From the NCBI RefSeq assembly GCF_004027225.2, contig NC_044297.2, forward strand, positions 533,569-597,568: DNA of 64,000 nt. Direction: 5' to 3'. The stretch is from Strigops habroptila (lineage: Eukaryota; Chordata; Aves; Psittaciformes; Psittacidae). Under the pieces are notes generated by a model. That model did not search any database. It worked only from the letters and a program-made list of their open reading frames with translations, and was not told the origin of the DNA. The first letter of the stretch is position 1. Each line of letters begins with the position of its first letter. This document shows positions 11,709 to 42,800 of this stretch, in pieces. The translations under genes and the position numbers were made by a program.

Positions 11709-11714
11709 TTTATT
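11709..11714 (-). other. FER1L5: FER1L5 polyadenylation signal AATAAA
   Basis: TTTATT on the plus strand, so AATAAA in gene sense, only about 40 nt after the FER1L5 stop. This implies a 3' UTR of some 60 nt, very short for a vertebrate gene. Confidence 0.75.
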
Positions 11715-11753
11715 GAAGAGGTGACACAGATGCTGCCATCCTGGGGTGGCACA

Positions 11754-30904
<19,151 letters not shown>

Positions 30905-31029
30905 GGCCACATCCCCAGTGCCACCGAGCTGCTGTCACCGGGGTGTTGCCATCATGGTGCCGGGACACGTTCCGGAATGGCACAAGCTGCTGTGGGCTTG
31001 GCTCGGTGGGTGTCACCCTGTCACCACGG

Positions 31030-33625
31030 GTTGCTGGGTACCCATGTCCCTGTGTGGCCACGTCTGTGAGCACCCATGTCCCTGTGTCCACATGGGTGTC
31101 TGTGTGTCGCACTGTCCCTGTGTCCCCATGCCCATGTGTATCTGTGCCACTGGGTCACCATGCCCATGCGTCCCCACGTCCTTGTGCCTCCGTTTCCCCA
31201 CAACACTTGTCCCCATGTCCTTGTGTCTTTGTATCCCCATGTCTGTGTGTCCCTGCGTCCCTGTGTCCCCATGCCACTGTTTCCCCTGGTCTGTGCGTCC
31301 ACGTGTCCCCATGGCACTATGCCCCCATTTCTGTGTGTTGTGTCTCCATGTCACCACATCCCCATGTCCCTGTGTCCCCATGTCCGTATGTCCCCGTGTT
31401 ACCGCAACCCCATGTCCACGTGTCCCTGTAGCACTGAGTCCCCGTATCTGTGTGTCCCCATGCCACTGCATCCCCACGTCCCTGTGTCCCTATGTCCCCG
31501 TGTCCCAGTGTCTCTGTGTCACTATTCCCCCTATCCCCATGTCACCGCATCCCCATGTCCATGTGCCCCTATGTCCCTGTGTCACTGTATCCCCATGTCC
31601 CTATATCCGTATATCCCCATTTCGCTGTATCCCTATGTCTGTGTGCCCCTATGTCCCCATGTCCTCGTGTCTCTGTATCCCCATGTCACCGCATCCCCAT
31701 GTCCTTGTGTCTCTGTCCTTGTGTCCTCATGTCCCCGTGTCCCTGTATCCCCATGACCCTGTGACCCCATGTCCGTGTGTCCCCGTGTCCCTGTGTCACT
31801 GCATCCCCATGTCCCCATGTAACTGTATCCCCATGTCCCTGTATCCATACATCCCCATTTCACTGTATCCCTATGTCCCCATGTCCTTGTGTCTTTGTAA
31901 GCCCATGTCACCGCATCCCCCTGTCCTTGTGTCCCTACATCCTTACGCCCCCATGTCCTTGTGTCCCCATGTCCCAATGTCTCCATGTCACTACATCCCC
32001 CTATCCCCATGTAACCACATCCCCATGTCCACGTGCCCCTATGTCCTTTTGTCTCCATTCGCCGTGTCCCCATGTCCCAGTGTCTCTGTGTCACTATATC
32101 CCCTATCCTCATGTCACCACATCCCCATGTCCATATGTCCCTATGGCTGTGTGTCCCCATGTCCCCGTGTCCCTGTATCCCCATGACTCTGTATCCATAT
32201 ATCCCCCATTTACCTGTACCGCCATGTCTGTGTGTCCCTATGCCCCCATGTCCTTGTCTTTGTATCCCCACATCACAGCATCCCCATGTCCCTGTGTCCC
32301 CATGTCCATGTGTCCCCATGTCCCCATATCCCCATGACCCTGTATCCATGTATCCCTATTTCACTGTATCTCCATGTCTGTGTGTCCCTGTGTCCCTATA
32401 TCCCCATGTCCTCGTGTCTTTGTATCCCCATGTCACCACATCCCCATGTCCGTGTATCCTTATGTCCCCATGTCCCAGTGTCTCCATGTCACTATATCCC
32501 CCTATTCCCATGTCACTGCATCCCCATGTCCTTGAGTCCCTATCTCCTTATGTCCCTGTGTCCTTGTGTCCCCATGTCCCGGTGTCTCTGTGTCACTATA
32601 TCCCCCTATCCCCATGTCACCACATCCCCATGTCCATATATCCCTGCATCCTTATGTCCTCATGTCCTTGTGTCCCCATGTCCCAGAGTCTTCATGTCAC
32701 TATATCTCCCTATCCCCATGTCACTGCATTTGCATGTCCATGTGTCCCTATGTCCTTGTGTCCCCACATCCCTCTGTCACTGTATCCCCATGTCGTTGTA
32801 TCCGTATATCCCCATTTCACTGTATCCCCATGTCTGTGTGCCCCTATGTCCCCATGTCCCTGCGCCTTTATATCCCCATGTCACTGCATCCCCATGTCCT
32901 TGAGTCCCTATGTCTTTATGTCCCTGTGTCCTTGTGTCTCCATGTCCCAATGTCTCCATGTCACTATATCCCCCTATCCCCATGTCACTGCATCCCCACG
33001 TTCATATGTCCTTAAATCCTTATGTCCCCACATCCTTATGTCCCCATACCCTGATGTCTTCATGTCACTGTATTCCCCTATCCCCATGTCACTGCATCTG
33101 CATGTCCACGTGTCCCTATGTCCTTGTGTCCCCACATCCCTCTGTCACTGTATCCCCATGTCGTTGTATCCATATATCCCCATTTCACTGTATCCCCATG
33201 TCTGTGTGTCCCCATGTCCCCGTGTCCCTGTATCCCCATGACCCTGTACCCATATATCCCCATTTCACTGTATTGCCATGTCTGTGTGTCCGTATGTCCT
33301 CATGTCCTTGTCTTTGTATCCCCACGTCACCGCATCCCCATGTCCCTGTGTCCCCATGTCCCCGTGTCCCCATGACCCTGTATCCATGTATCGCCATTTC
33401 ACTGTATCTCCATGTCTGTGTGTCCCCATGTCCCTGTGTCCTTGTATCCCTATGACTCTGTATCCATATATCCCCATTTACCTGTATCCCCATGTCCTTG
33501 TGTCCCTATGTCCCCATATCCCTGTGTCCTCGTGTCCCCATATTCCAGTGCCTCCGTGTCACTCTATCCCCCTACCCCCAAGTCACTGCATCGCCATGTC
33601 CCTGTACCCCCATGTCCCCGTGCCC
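31030..33625. repeat. 2.6-kb minisatellite between the FER1L5 and KANSL3 starts
   Basis: Well over 100 imperfect units of about 18-24 bp built on CCCCATGTCCCTGTGTCC, with higher-order blocks (ATCCCCATTTCACTGTATCC; ACTATATCCCCCTATCCCC) recurring many times. It starts about 130 bp upstream of the FER1L5 ATG and stops at the GC-rich KANSL3 promoter. Very long open frames on both strands (up to 472 codons) follow from the repeat and show no protein features. Confidence 0.95.
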
Positions 33626-33832
33626 CCCCCCAACCGCACCCTCCGCTCCACGTTCCTCTCTCCGCACTTTGACCCCTCCCGCTCCGCTCCGCTCCGCTCG
33701 AATCCACTCTCCACCTTTTACCCTCCCCGCGCACGCGCAGGACCCCGGGGCGGGGCGGGGGGGCGTGCCCGCGCATGCGCAGCGGGCAGCGCGGGGTGTG
33801 TGTGTGGTGGTGCGGGGGGGACCTGTCGCGCC

Positions 33833-33847
33833 ATGTCGCGGCGATAG
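33833..33847 (+). promoter_or_regulatory. KANSL3 upstream ORF 1 (4 codons plus stop)
   Basis: ATG TCG CGG CGA TAG, in the context CGCGCCATGT. It lies 50 nt before the main ATG in the presumed leader, provided transcription starts upstream of it. Confidence 0.5.
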
Positions 33848-33854
33848 CGGGGCC

Positions 33855-33878
33855 ATGTCGCAGCACCGGCGGCGATAG
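33855..33878 (+). promoter_or_regulatory. KANSL3 upstream ORF 2 (7 codons plus stop)
   Basis: Starts GGCCATGTCGCAGCACC and stops at TAG 33876-33878, four nt before the main ATG. The stop sits close enough for inefficient reinitiation, which could dampen translation. Confidence 0.5.
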
Positions 33879-33882
33879 CACC

Positions 33883-36800
33883 ATGTCGCAGCGCGGGGGG
33901 GAGCGCGACCGCGAGCGGGAGCTGCAGTGGTCGGCGCGGAGGATGGGGACGTCGCTGCTGCTGCAGCTGTCGGCCCACGAGCGGGAGCTCGACCTCGTCT
34001 GCCTCGACCACAGCTACGCCAAGCCCTGGAGCGCGCACCCCGACGCCAGCGCCGCCCGTCCCACCCGCATGCTCTTCCTCACGCCGCGGCGGCAGCCCGG
34101 CGCCGCCCTGTGAGCCGCGGCCTGCGGGGCTGGGGGGGGATGTGGGGCTGAGGGGGGATGTGGGGGTTGAGAGGCCTCTGTGGGGCTGGGGGGGGATGTG
34201 GGGCTGAGGGGCCTGTGGGGCTGGGGGGGGATGTGGGGGCTGAGAGGCCTCTGTGGGGCTGAGGGGCCTATGGGGCTGAGAGGCCTCTGTGGGGCTGAGG
34301 GGCCTGTGGGGCTGGGGAGGGATGTGGGGGCTGAGAGGCCTGTGGGGCTGGGGGGGGATGTGGGGGCTGAGAGGCCTCTGTGGGGCTGAGAGGCCTCTAT
34401 GGGGCTGAGGGGCTTGCAGGGGGATGTGGGACCTGTGGGGCTGATTGCCCTCTGTGAGACTGAGAGGCTTGGGTGGGAATGTGTGGTCTGTGGGGCTGAA
34501 GGGCTTGCGGGGGGATGTGGGCCCTGTGGGGCTGAGGGGCTTGTGAGGGGGTGCGGGGGCTGTGGGGCTGAGGGGCCTGCGGGGGGAGATGTGGGGCTGA
34601 GGGGCCTGTGGCTGGGTTGTGAGGCCTGTGGGGCTGAGGGGTCTAGGGGGCAGGCTGAGGGGGTTCTGTGGGGCTGAGGGGCCTGTGGGGCTAAGGGGGG
34701 TCTCGACGGGCCTGTGGGGCAGGTTCAGGGGGTTATATAGGGCTGAGAGGTTCCTGAGGGCCTGAAGGGGATCTTGAGGGGTTTGGGGGGATGAGGGCTC
34801 TGTCTAGGGGCTGGGAGGGCCCTCAGGGGCCTGTGTGGGGGCTGAGGGGTCTGTGGGGCAGGTTGGGGGGATCCTGTGGGGCTGAGTGGTCTCTGGGGGG
34901 TCCGGAGGGGGGTCCTGAGGAACGTGTGGGTCAGGTGGGGTGGGGCTCAGTGGGGCTGAGGCGCCTGTGTGCGTGCTGGGGTGTTCTTGAGGAGTCTATG
35001 AGGGGCAGTGGGGGCCTGTAGGACTGGGGCAAATCTTGTGGGGCCGGGGGGGGCCTGAGACGTCTGTGAGGGGGAAGTGTGGGGCTGAGGGTGTGTAAGG
35101 GGAGACTGTGGGGCAGGGGGGTATCCTGTGGGGTTGGGGGGCTGTGAGGGAAGAGTGTGGGGCTGGTGTGGTGGTGGTGGGACACTGTGGCTCTGGGGTC
35201 CATGGGGAGCGGGATGGGCTGTGGGGAGGGAAGTGTGGGGCTGAGTTGGGGGTCATTGGGGTGAGGAGTTGTGGCCTCGATAGTTTGTTTAGGGTCGAGA
35301 TGTGGGGCTGGGCTCACGGGTGAGTTTGAGGTGAGGAGGGAGCTCAGGCTCATGGGATCCCAGCCTGGTTGGGGTCGAAGCGACCTCAAAGCTCCTCCAG
35401 CTCCAGCCCCTGCCACGGGCAGGGACACCTTCCACTGGAGCAGCTTGCTCCAAGCCCCATCCAGCCCCACTTGGAATGTCCCTGGCTCAGGGCTCTGTTT
35501 TGGGGATCAGGGAGCTGCCGGGGCTCAGAGCCCCAGGATCCGTGCTTCAGGAACCTCAGTGCTCCCGTCCTCTAAAGCATCCTTATTCCCGACAGCGAGG
35601 CCGACGTCCCCATCGACGTGGAGACGGTGACGCCAGTGGCCGTGCCGCTCTACGACAACCAGAAGGCGCGGAGCGTGATGAACGAGTGCGAGCGCCACGT
35701 CATGTTCGCGCGCACGGACGCTGATGCTCCTCCACCCCCCGACGACTGGGAAGAGCATGTCAACAGGTAGCTCGGTGCGAGCAGGGAAAGAGATCCGGGC
35801 ACTGAGCAGCCACCACGTTGCTCCAAGCCCCTGTGTCCAACCTGGCCTTGAACACTGCCAGGGATGGGGCAGCCACAGCTTCTCTGGGCACCCTGTGCCA
35901 GCGCCTCAGCACCCTCACAGGGAACAACTTCTGCCTCATTTCCAACCTGAGCTTCCCCTGTTTCAGTTTGAACCCATCGCCCCTTGTCCTGTTGCTCCAG
36001 TCCCTGATGAAGGTCCCTCTCCAGCACCCTTGTAGCCCCCTTCAGACCCTGGAAGCTGCTCTGAGGTCTCCACGCAGCTTCTCTTCTCCAGCTGAACAGC
36101 CCCAATGTTCTCAGCCTGGCTCCATACGGGAGGTGCTCCAGCCTCTGATCATCCTCGTGGCCTCCTCTGGCCTCGCTCCAACAGCTCCATGTCCTTATGT
36201 TGGGGACACCAGCCCTGCACACGGTGCTGCAGGGGGGGTCTCCCCAGAGCGCAGCAGAGGGGCAGGATCCCCTCCCTGAGCTGCTGCTCACGCTCTGGGG
36301 GTGCAGCCCAGCACACGGGGGGGTTCTGGGCTCAAGCACACACTGAAGCCGGGTCATGGGGAGCTTCTCCTCTCCCAACACCCCAAGTCCTTCTCCTCAG
36401 GCTGCTCTGAATCACTTCTGCACCCAACCTGTAGCTGTGCCTGGGATTTCCTGACCCAGGGGCAGGACCTTGCCTTGGCCTTGTTGAGCTCCGTGGGGTT
36501 CACACAGTCCCTCCTCTCCAGTTCCCTCTGGATCCCATCCCTTCCCTCCAGCTTGTCAACCACACCACACAGCTCGGTGTCATCAGCATCCTGCTGAGGT
36601 TCTGTGTCCACATTCCTCAGTGCCTGCTGTGGAAGCTGCTGGATTTTATGGCAGAGGCTGTTGAACCTCTGTTAACAACCCTCCCTGGGGCTGGAGTCGA
36701 CCCAATTCATGGTCTTCTTGCCATGACAAACAGTTGTCTGGGAGCACAACTCGCTTTGCCCATGGCTGTAGATCAGTTCTGGAGCACCCAATACCCGCCT

Positions 36801-39800
36801 GTGCTGCCTCTGCAGCAGCCTGCAGGACCTGGGTGTCTGGGTGTCACTGACCTGTGTCCCTCCCTCTGGTTTTCCCGACAGGACAGGGTGGACGATGGCC
36901 CAGAACAAGCTGTTCAATAAGATTCACAAGGCTCTGCAGTCTGACAGGCTGGCTCGCTTGGCTAATGAAGGGGTAAGGCTTTTCCTCCCTATTTCCCCTC
37001 CCAGCAGTGTGTGTGTTCCCATCAGCCCCGCTTTGCAAAGCCCAACTGAGTCAAAATGAGTAGTTGGGTCTTTGGGATGTGTAGTTGTAAGAAACAGGCA
37101 GCCCTGGGCTGCTTTGAGGGGTGATTTTGTCCTCCCTGTGACGATGTTGGTCTGTCTTTGCTGCCAAAACACTTTGGGCTGCCCAAACCACTCCTTTCCT
37201 GTGGTGTGGATGCACGTGGGATGCCTCGTTTTCCCCATGACTGTGTTTCTTTATGATTTCCTGGTTTTTAGGCTTGCAACGAGCCGGTCCTGAGGAGGAT
37301 AGCAGTGGACAAATGCGCCCGGAGGGTCCGCCAGGCTCTGGCCAGTGTCAACTGGGACACCAAACTGATCCAGTGGCTGCACACAACGCTGGTGGAGACC
37401 CTGAGCTTGCCAGTGCTGGCTGCTTACCTGGATGCTCTGCAAACACTTAAAGGAAAGGTGATAAAGCAGCGCAAGGCTTTGCTGTCACTTACGTTCTCCC
37501 TGTATAAAGCTCATTAAAGGGAGCTGGTGGAGTTTTTATCCTTTTCCTCCTCTTTTCTGGCCCCTGGGTTCAGATCCCCACCCTGATCGACAGGATGCTG
37601 CTCTCCTCTACCACCAAGACAGGGGCAGCGGGTGCTGAGGCTCTGTCTCTGCTGCTGAAGAGACCTTGGGACCCAGCAGTGGGTGTCTTGTCACATAATA
37701 AACCAGTGAGTACCTCTTGGGCCTTGCAGGGTGGGTTTCACATCAGCTTTAGGCTTCCTGTCCCTTTTGCTGTCTTCTTTCTACCTCTTTCCTGCTTCCT
37801 GGGCTCTTTTCCTCCTGCTTTAGGCTTGCTCAGGGAGGGGGGCTCCTTGGACACATTTTCCCCCGTACTATCCTGAGGTAGCTTTGCCTGAGGAGAATGG
37901 GATGGATTAATGAGCTGTGAAGATCCCTGTGCTTTGTGTGCAGGCTGGGCAGCGAGGTCCCGGGCAGGGAACGTGCTGTCCCTGACACGTCTCTTTGTTG
38001 CACTTTGTAGAGCAAATTGCCTGGTTCCCCCCTCATCCTGATTGCTTCCTCTGGACCCTCCAACTCCATGTTCCCCACTTCCCGACGGCACCGGTTCTGG
38101 CAGTCGCAGCTTTCCTGCCTGGGAAAGGTTTGTATGGCTGGTTTTGGAAGGAGGGAAGTTCAAACAGGGCTGGGCTGCAACGGCTGAGCTTGCTTTTGTA
38201 AGCCTTTGGTGCACCAAAACACTTGGTTGTGCTGGAAGCAGAGGATGGTGTTTGCCACCTGCACTTGAGCCGCTGCACAGGGGATGTGCAGTGTTCAAGG
38301 CCAGGTTGGGCAGAGCCTTGGGTGACATGGTCTAGTGTGAAATGTCCCTGCCCATGGCAGGGGGTTGGAACTGGATGATCTCAAGGTCCTTTCCAACCCA
38401 ATCCATTCTATGATTCTAAATTGCCCAAGTTCAATGCATTTGGGGTCTCTTGCTAATCAAAATCATCCATTTTCATTGAATCATCAACTGGTTTGGGTTG
38501 AAGGGAGCTTAAAGCTCCTCCAGTTCCAATCCCTGCCACGAGCGGGGACACCTTCCACTAGAGCAGGTTGCTCCAAGCCCCTGTGTCCAACCTGGCCTTG
38601 AACACTGCCAGGGATGGGGCAGCCACAGCTTCTCTGGGCACCCTGTGCCAGCGCCTCAGCACCCTCACAGGGAAGAAAAGGTGAATTATCTTCTTGATAA
38701 TCCTCATCCATTCAGATTGTCTTGCAACTGTTGCTAAGGATTGAGGAGTCTCCAGTAGGAAGAGGTTGGAGGAGACTGTAGGTCACCTTAGTCCTCTGCC
38801 TGGATACAGGATGCTCTTAATCAGTGTGGCAGATGTACTGGGTGTATCAGAGCCAGGTCAATGGCAGAGGTTGTCTCTGGGGGGAATTCTCCATTTCCTC
38901 TGTTTTTAGGGGGATTCTTCTTTAGGGGGATTCACTTTCCATGGAAATGAATTCCAGGGGAAAGAAGGAGCGAGAAGCACAAGTTCATGCACAAATGTGG
39001 TTCCAGCCTGTGCTAGTTGTTGTCAGTGCTCATCCCCAGCAGAGCCATGGTTCGTTCTTGACCTTCCCTTTCACCCCCCAGGTGATTCCCATCACCACCC
39101 ATCTGCTGAACAACGGCAGTGGGGTGGGGGTGCTGCAGTGTCTCGAGCACATGATCGGGGCTGTGAGGGGCAAAGTGGCCGAGGTGAGTCAAGCAACAAG
39201 CTTCTGCTGCTCCCATCGCACTGCTCACCTTGCTGGAGGTGGTGTCCCACCCCAGTGCATCGTCCCGTTGTCTGTCCCTCTTCTCCATCCATGTCTTCTT
39301 GTTCTTTCCCCCATAGATTCACAGCCACTTCTCTCACAAGCCCATCATCCTGATCGGGTGGAACACCGGTGCCTTGGTGGCCTGTCACGTAAGTACCTGA
39401 TTCCTTCACATCCTCCCACTTGACAGCTTCAATTCAGAGTTAGGTTTGAGTTGCTGCTGGTTTAAGGCTCTTGAAGAGGGGTTGTTCTTGTGCCTTTTCT
39501 CTTTCCAAGGCCTGGCTTTGAGACAGATGTCCTTTCTAGTCGTGGGGGCATAAGCAATTCCATAGAATCCCAGGTTGTTCATGGATCATTTGGTCCAACC
39601 TTTCTAGGCAAAACATGACCTAGACTAGATGTCCCAGGACCCTGTCCAGCCAAACCTTGAATGTCCAATGTTGGGGAGTCCACCACTTCCCTGGGGAGGT
39701 TATTCCAATGGCTGGTTGTTCTCATGTGAACAGTTTTCCTCTTGTGTCCAACTGGAATCTCCCCAGGAGTAACTTCTACACATTACCCCTTGTCTTATCC

Positions 39801-42800
39801 AGGTGAGTCTTTGTCAAAAGGGAGTCTTCAGCTTCTTTGTAGCTACCCTTCAAGTACTGGAACATGGGGATAAGGTCTCCCCTGAGCCTCCTCATTTCAA
39901 GGCTGAACAGTCCCAGCTCTCTCAGCCTTTCCTCACATGCTGCTCTGTCCTTGGATCATCTTTGTTGCTCTTCTCTGGACCCTCTCCAGCCTGTCCACAG
40001 CTTTTTTGCATAGCAGGAACCAAAACTGAACCCAGTATTCCAGGGGTGGCCTGACGAGTGGGACCATGACATCTTCATCAGAGAATTCCAGGCTGGTTTG
40101 GGTTGGAGGGACCTTAAAGATTGTCTCATTTCAACCCCCTGCCACGGGCAGGGACACCTTCCACTAGAGCAGGTTGCTCCAAGCCCCTGTGTCCAACCTG
40201 GCCTTGAACACTGCCAGGGATGGGGCAGCCACAGCTTCTCTGGGCACCCTGTGCCAGCGCCTCAGCACCCTCACAGGGAACAACTTCTGCCTTATCTGGA
40301 AGATCTTACATTTGTCCTTGTTGAACTTCATCAGGTTCTCAGCCCGTTCTTCCAGGTCATTCTGCAGGGCGGCTCTCCCAAAGTGTCCGCTGCCCCAGTC
40401 AGTTTGGTGTCACTGGCACATTTCATCTGTGTCCAGCTCTGGGGCAGCAGCACCAGAGGGACGTGGAGCTGCTGGAGCGAGGCCAGAGGAGGCCCCGGAG
40501 CTGCTGCGAGGGCTGGAGCAGCTCTGCTCTGGAGCCAGGCTGAGAGAGCTGGGCTGGGGCAGCCTGGAGAAGAGAAGGCTCCTGAAGGGGACACCTTAGA
40601 GCAGCTCCAGCGCCTAAAGGGGCTTCAGGAAACCTGGAGAGGGGCTTTGGACAAGGGCCTGGAGGGATTTTACCACATATAATTAGTCTTTTGATCCATT
40701 CCATGTTTTTTGCTCCCACTCTTTTAACCCAGCAAAGCCAGGCCTAAGTATGGAAGATGTTTCTGTGCCCGGCAGGACCTGGCAGAGCTGTGTTTGCACC
40801 CTGGATGCACTCAACTGTTGGGATGCTGACTCTGGCTTTCTCCCTCCAGGTTTCAGTGATGGAGTATGTCACTGCAGTTGTGTGCCTTGGATTCCCCCTT
40901 CTCACCGTGGATGGCCCCAGAGGGGTAAGGACCAAAGGGACATGGAGCCATTTAACAGCAGCAGTGGGTGTGAGGGGTCCTGTGCTGGGTTGTCTCTGCT
41001 GTTACATGGGTTTGCTCCTTCCTGGGGGCTTATCTGTGGGGTCACTTGTTCACTGTGGCCTTTGGCACCGGAGAGGACAGCTTGGGTTGATTCATTTGGA
41101 GCCCAAATTGCTCCTTTAGTAACTGACCAGTGTGTGATGGGGTTGGGAATGTTGGGGTGAGCTACTGAAACGGCTGATTCTGAGGGCAGTTGGAATCTCT
41201 ATCAAAGGCATTTGCTGGAGCACAGTGCAGCTCTGGAGCAGTTTCCTTTGGGATTGGTCTGGCTGTGGAAATCCCACTGGGAAGCTTCACTGTTGGTGGT
41301 TCTTCAGCCTTATCCCAGCTTTGTTCCAAAGACTGGATTGGTCCTTGTGCATTACAGTTCCTTTGCTCTTGCAGGATGTTGATGACCCCCTCCTGGAGAT
41401 GAAGACCCCTGTCCTCTTTGTGATCGGGCAGAATTCCCTGCAGTGCAACATGGAAGCCATGGAAGATTTCCGGGAGAAGATACGAGCTGATAACAGCATG
41501 GTGGTGGTGGGAGGAGCAGATGACAACCTCAGGTAACGCTCTGCCAGATGGATCCTCTCTTCCCAGGAACACTGGGGAACATCTCAGCATCCTGTGCACA
41601 AATAAACCCCCAGACTGGGTACTGAAACTAGATGGGAACTGCAGAGACATGCTCCATCAGGATCAGCTTTGTTATTCCAAACCTGGAAGGTTGGAGAGAG
41701 GGATGTTTTCCTATGATACATCTGTATCATTTCTCCCAGTACAGATGCAGGGTACAGCATGGGGTGACACCAGAGCAAGTATTTGCTCTTTCGTGCCATC
41801 CCTGCCTCTGGAATATGTGGCTTTTGGAGGCTGTGCACAGAACTGGGGTAAGGGAGGCTATCAGAGCCATGCAGGAGGCAAGAGGCTTTTAAGGTTTCAG
41901 GAAATGTGTGTGTTTGGGATAACTGCACCAAAACCCTGAGCAAGGAGGGAGAATGGAGTTGGCCTGAGGCTGGAGCTGCAGCCAGCAGCACGGACAAGGG
42001 TTTGGAGCATCATAGAAGTCTATAGTGGGGATAACCAGTGAAGAAGAGGAAAGGAAGGAATGTGGAACTCTGATAGTGGGACTGAAGACGTGCTGCTGTG
42101 AGTGTGAAAGTGGAAAACCCAACGTGTCGACTTCCATCTGGTTTATTTAACAGGATAAGCAAAGCCAAAAAGAAGTCAGAAGGCCTCACCCAGAGCATGG
42201 TGGACCGGTGCATCCAGGTAACCACAGAAATCCTCCTTTCACACCTCTTATCTCTAAAACAACCCTGTGCTGAAATGTCTCAGTGAGCACAAGTTATAAC
42301 CTCACTGCCAGGCTTGCTTGGGTTGAAGGGAGTTATCCCATGGGTGGGATTTTGAAGTGTCTCTCTCCTTTCAGGAGGAGAAACATGAGCTTCCTGGTGC
42401 TGCACCTTAAATAAAGAGCAGGTTTCAGGGTCTTCCAGCACCTCTGCCTGGGGAAGGAAGCAGGAGCATTGGAGAAACCATCCTGTTTCTCTCCCATGTA
42501 ACAGAAATCAGTGGAGTATGAGCTTAAATGAGAAGCCAGGGTCTGTCTGTAAGGTTTTAGGGCTTATTTCTGTGGAATGTTAAACTGGGAGAGCCTTGTC
42601 CTGTTGGGAATCTTTTGTTCTCTTAGTTTCAAGCTGTGAAGATGAGTTGTTCAGACCCCTGCACACCACTTACTCTGTGTTTCACCTTTCCAAGGATGAA
42701 ATAGCTGACTTCTTGACTGGAGTCCTCACCCGAGCAGAGAGCCACTCGGGCTCTGATCCCCGGGACCTGGATGCGGAGAAGAAGAAGAAGCCCCGAGACT

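Larger units (their letters stand above)
33626..33882 (+). promoter_or_regulatory. KANSL3: CpG-island promoter and 5' UTR of KANSL3
   Basis: NRF1-like palindromes GCGCATGCGC (33771-33780) and CGCACGCGCA (33730-33739), GC boxes in GGGGCGGGGCGGGGG (about 33747-33761) and a GCTCC repeat (about 33678-33700) precede the gene. No TATA box was found. The transcription start itself cannot be placed from sequence. Confidence 0.65.
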
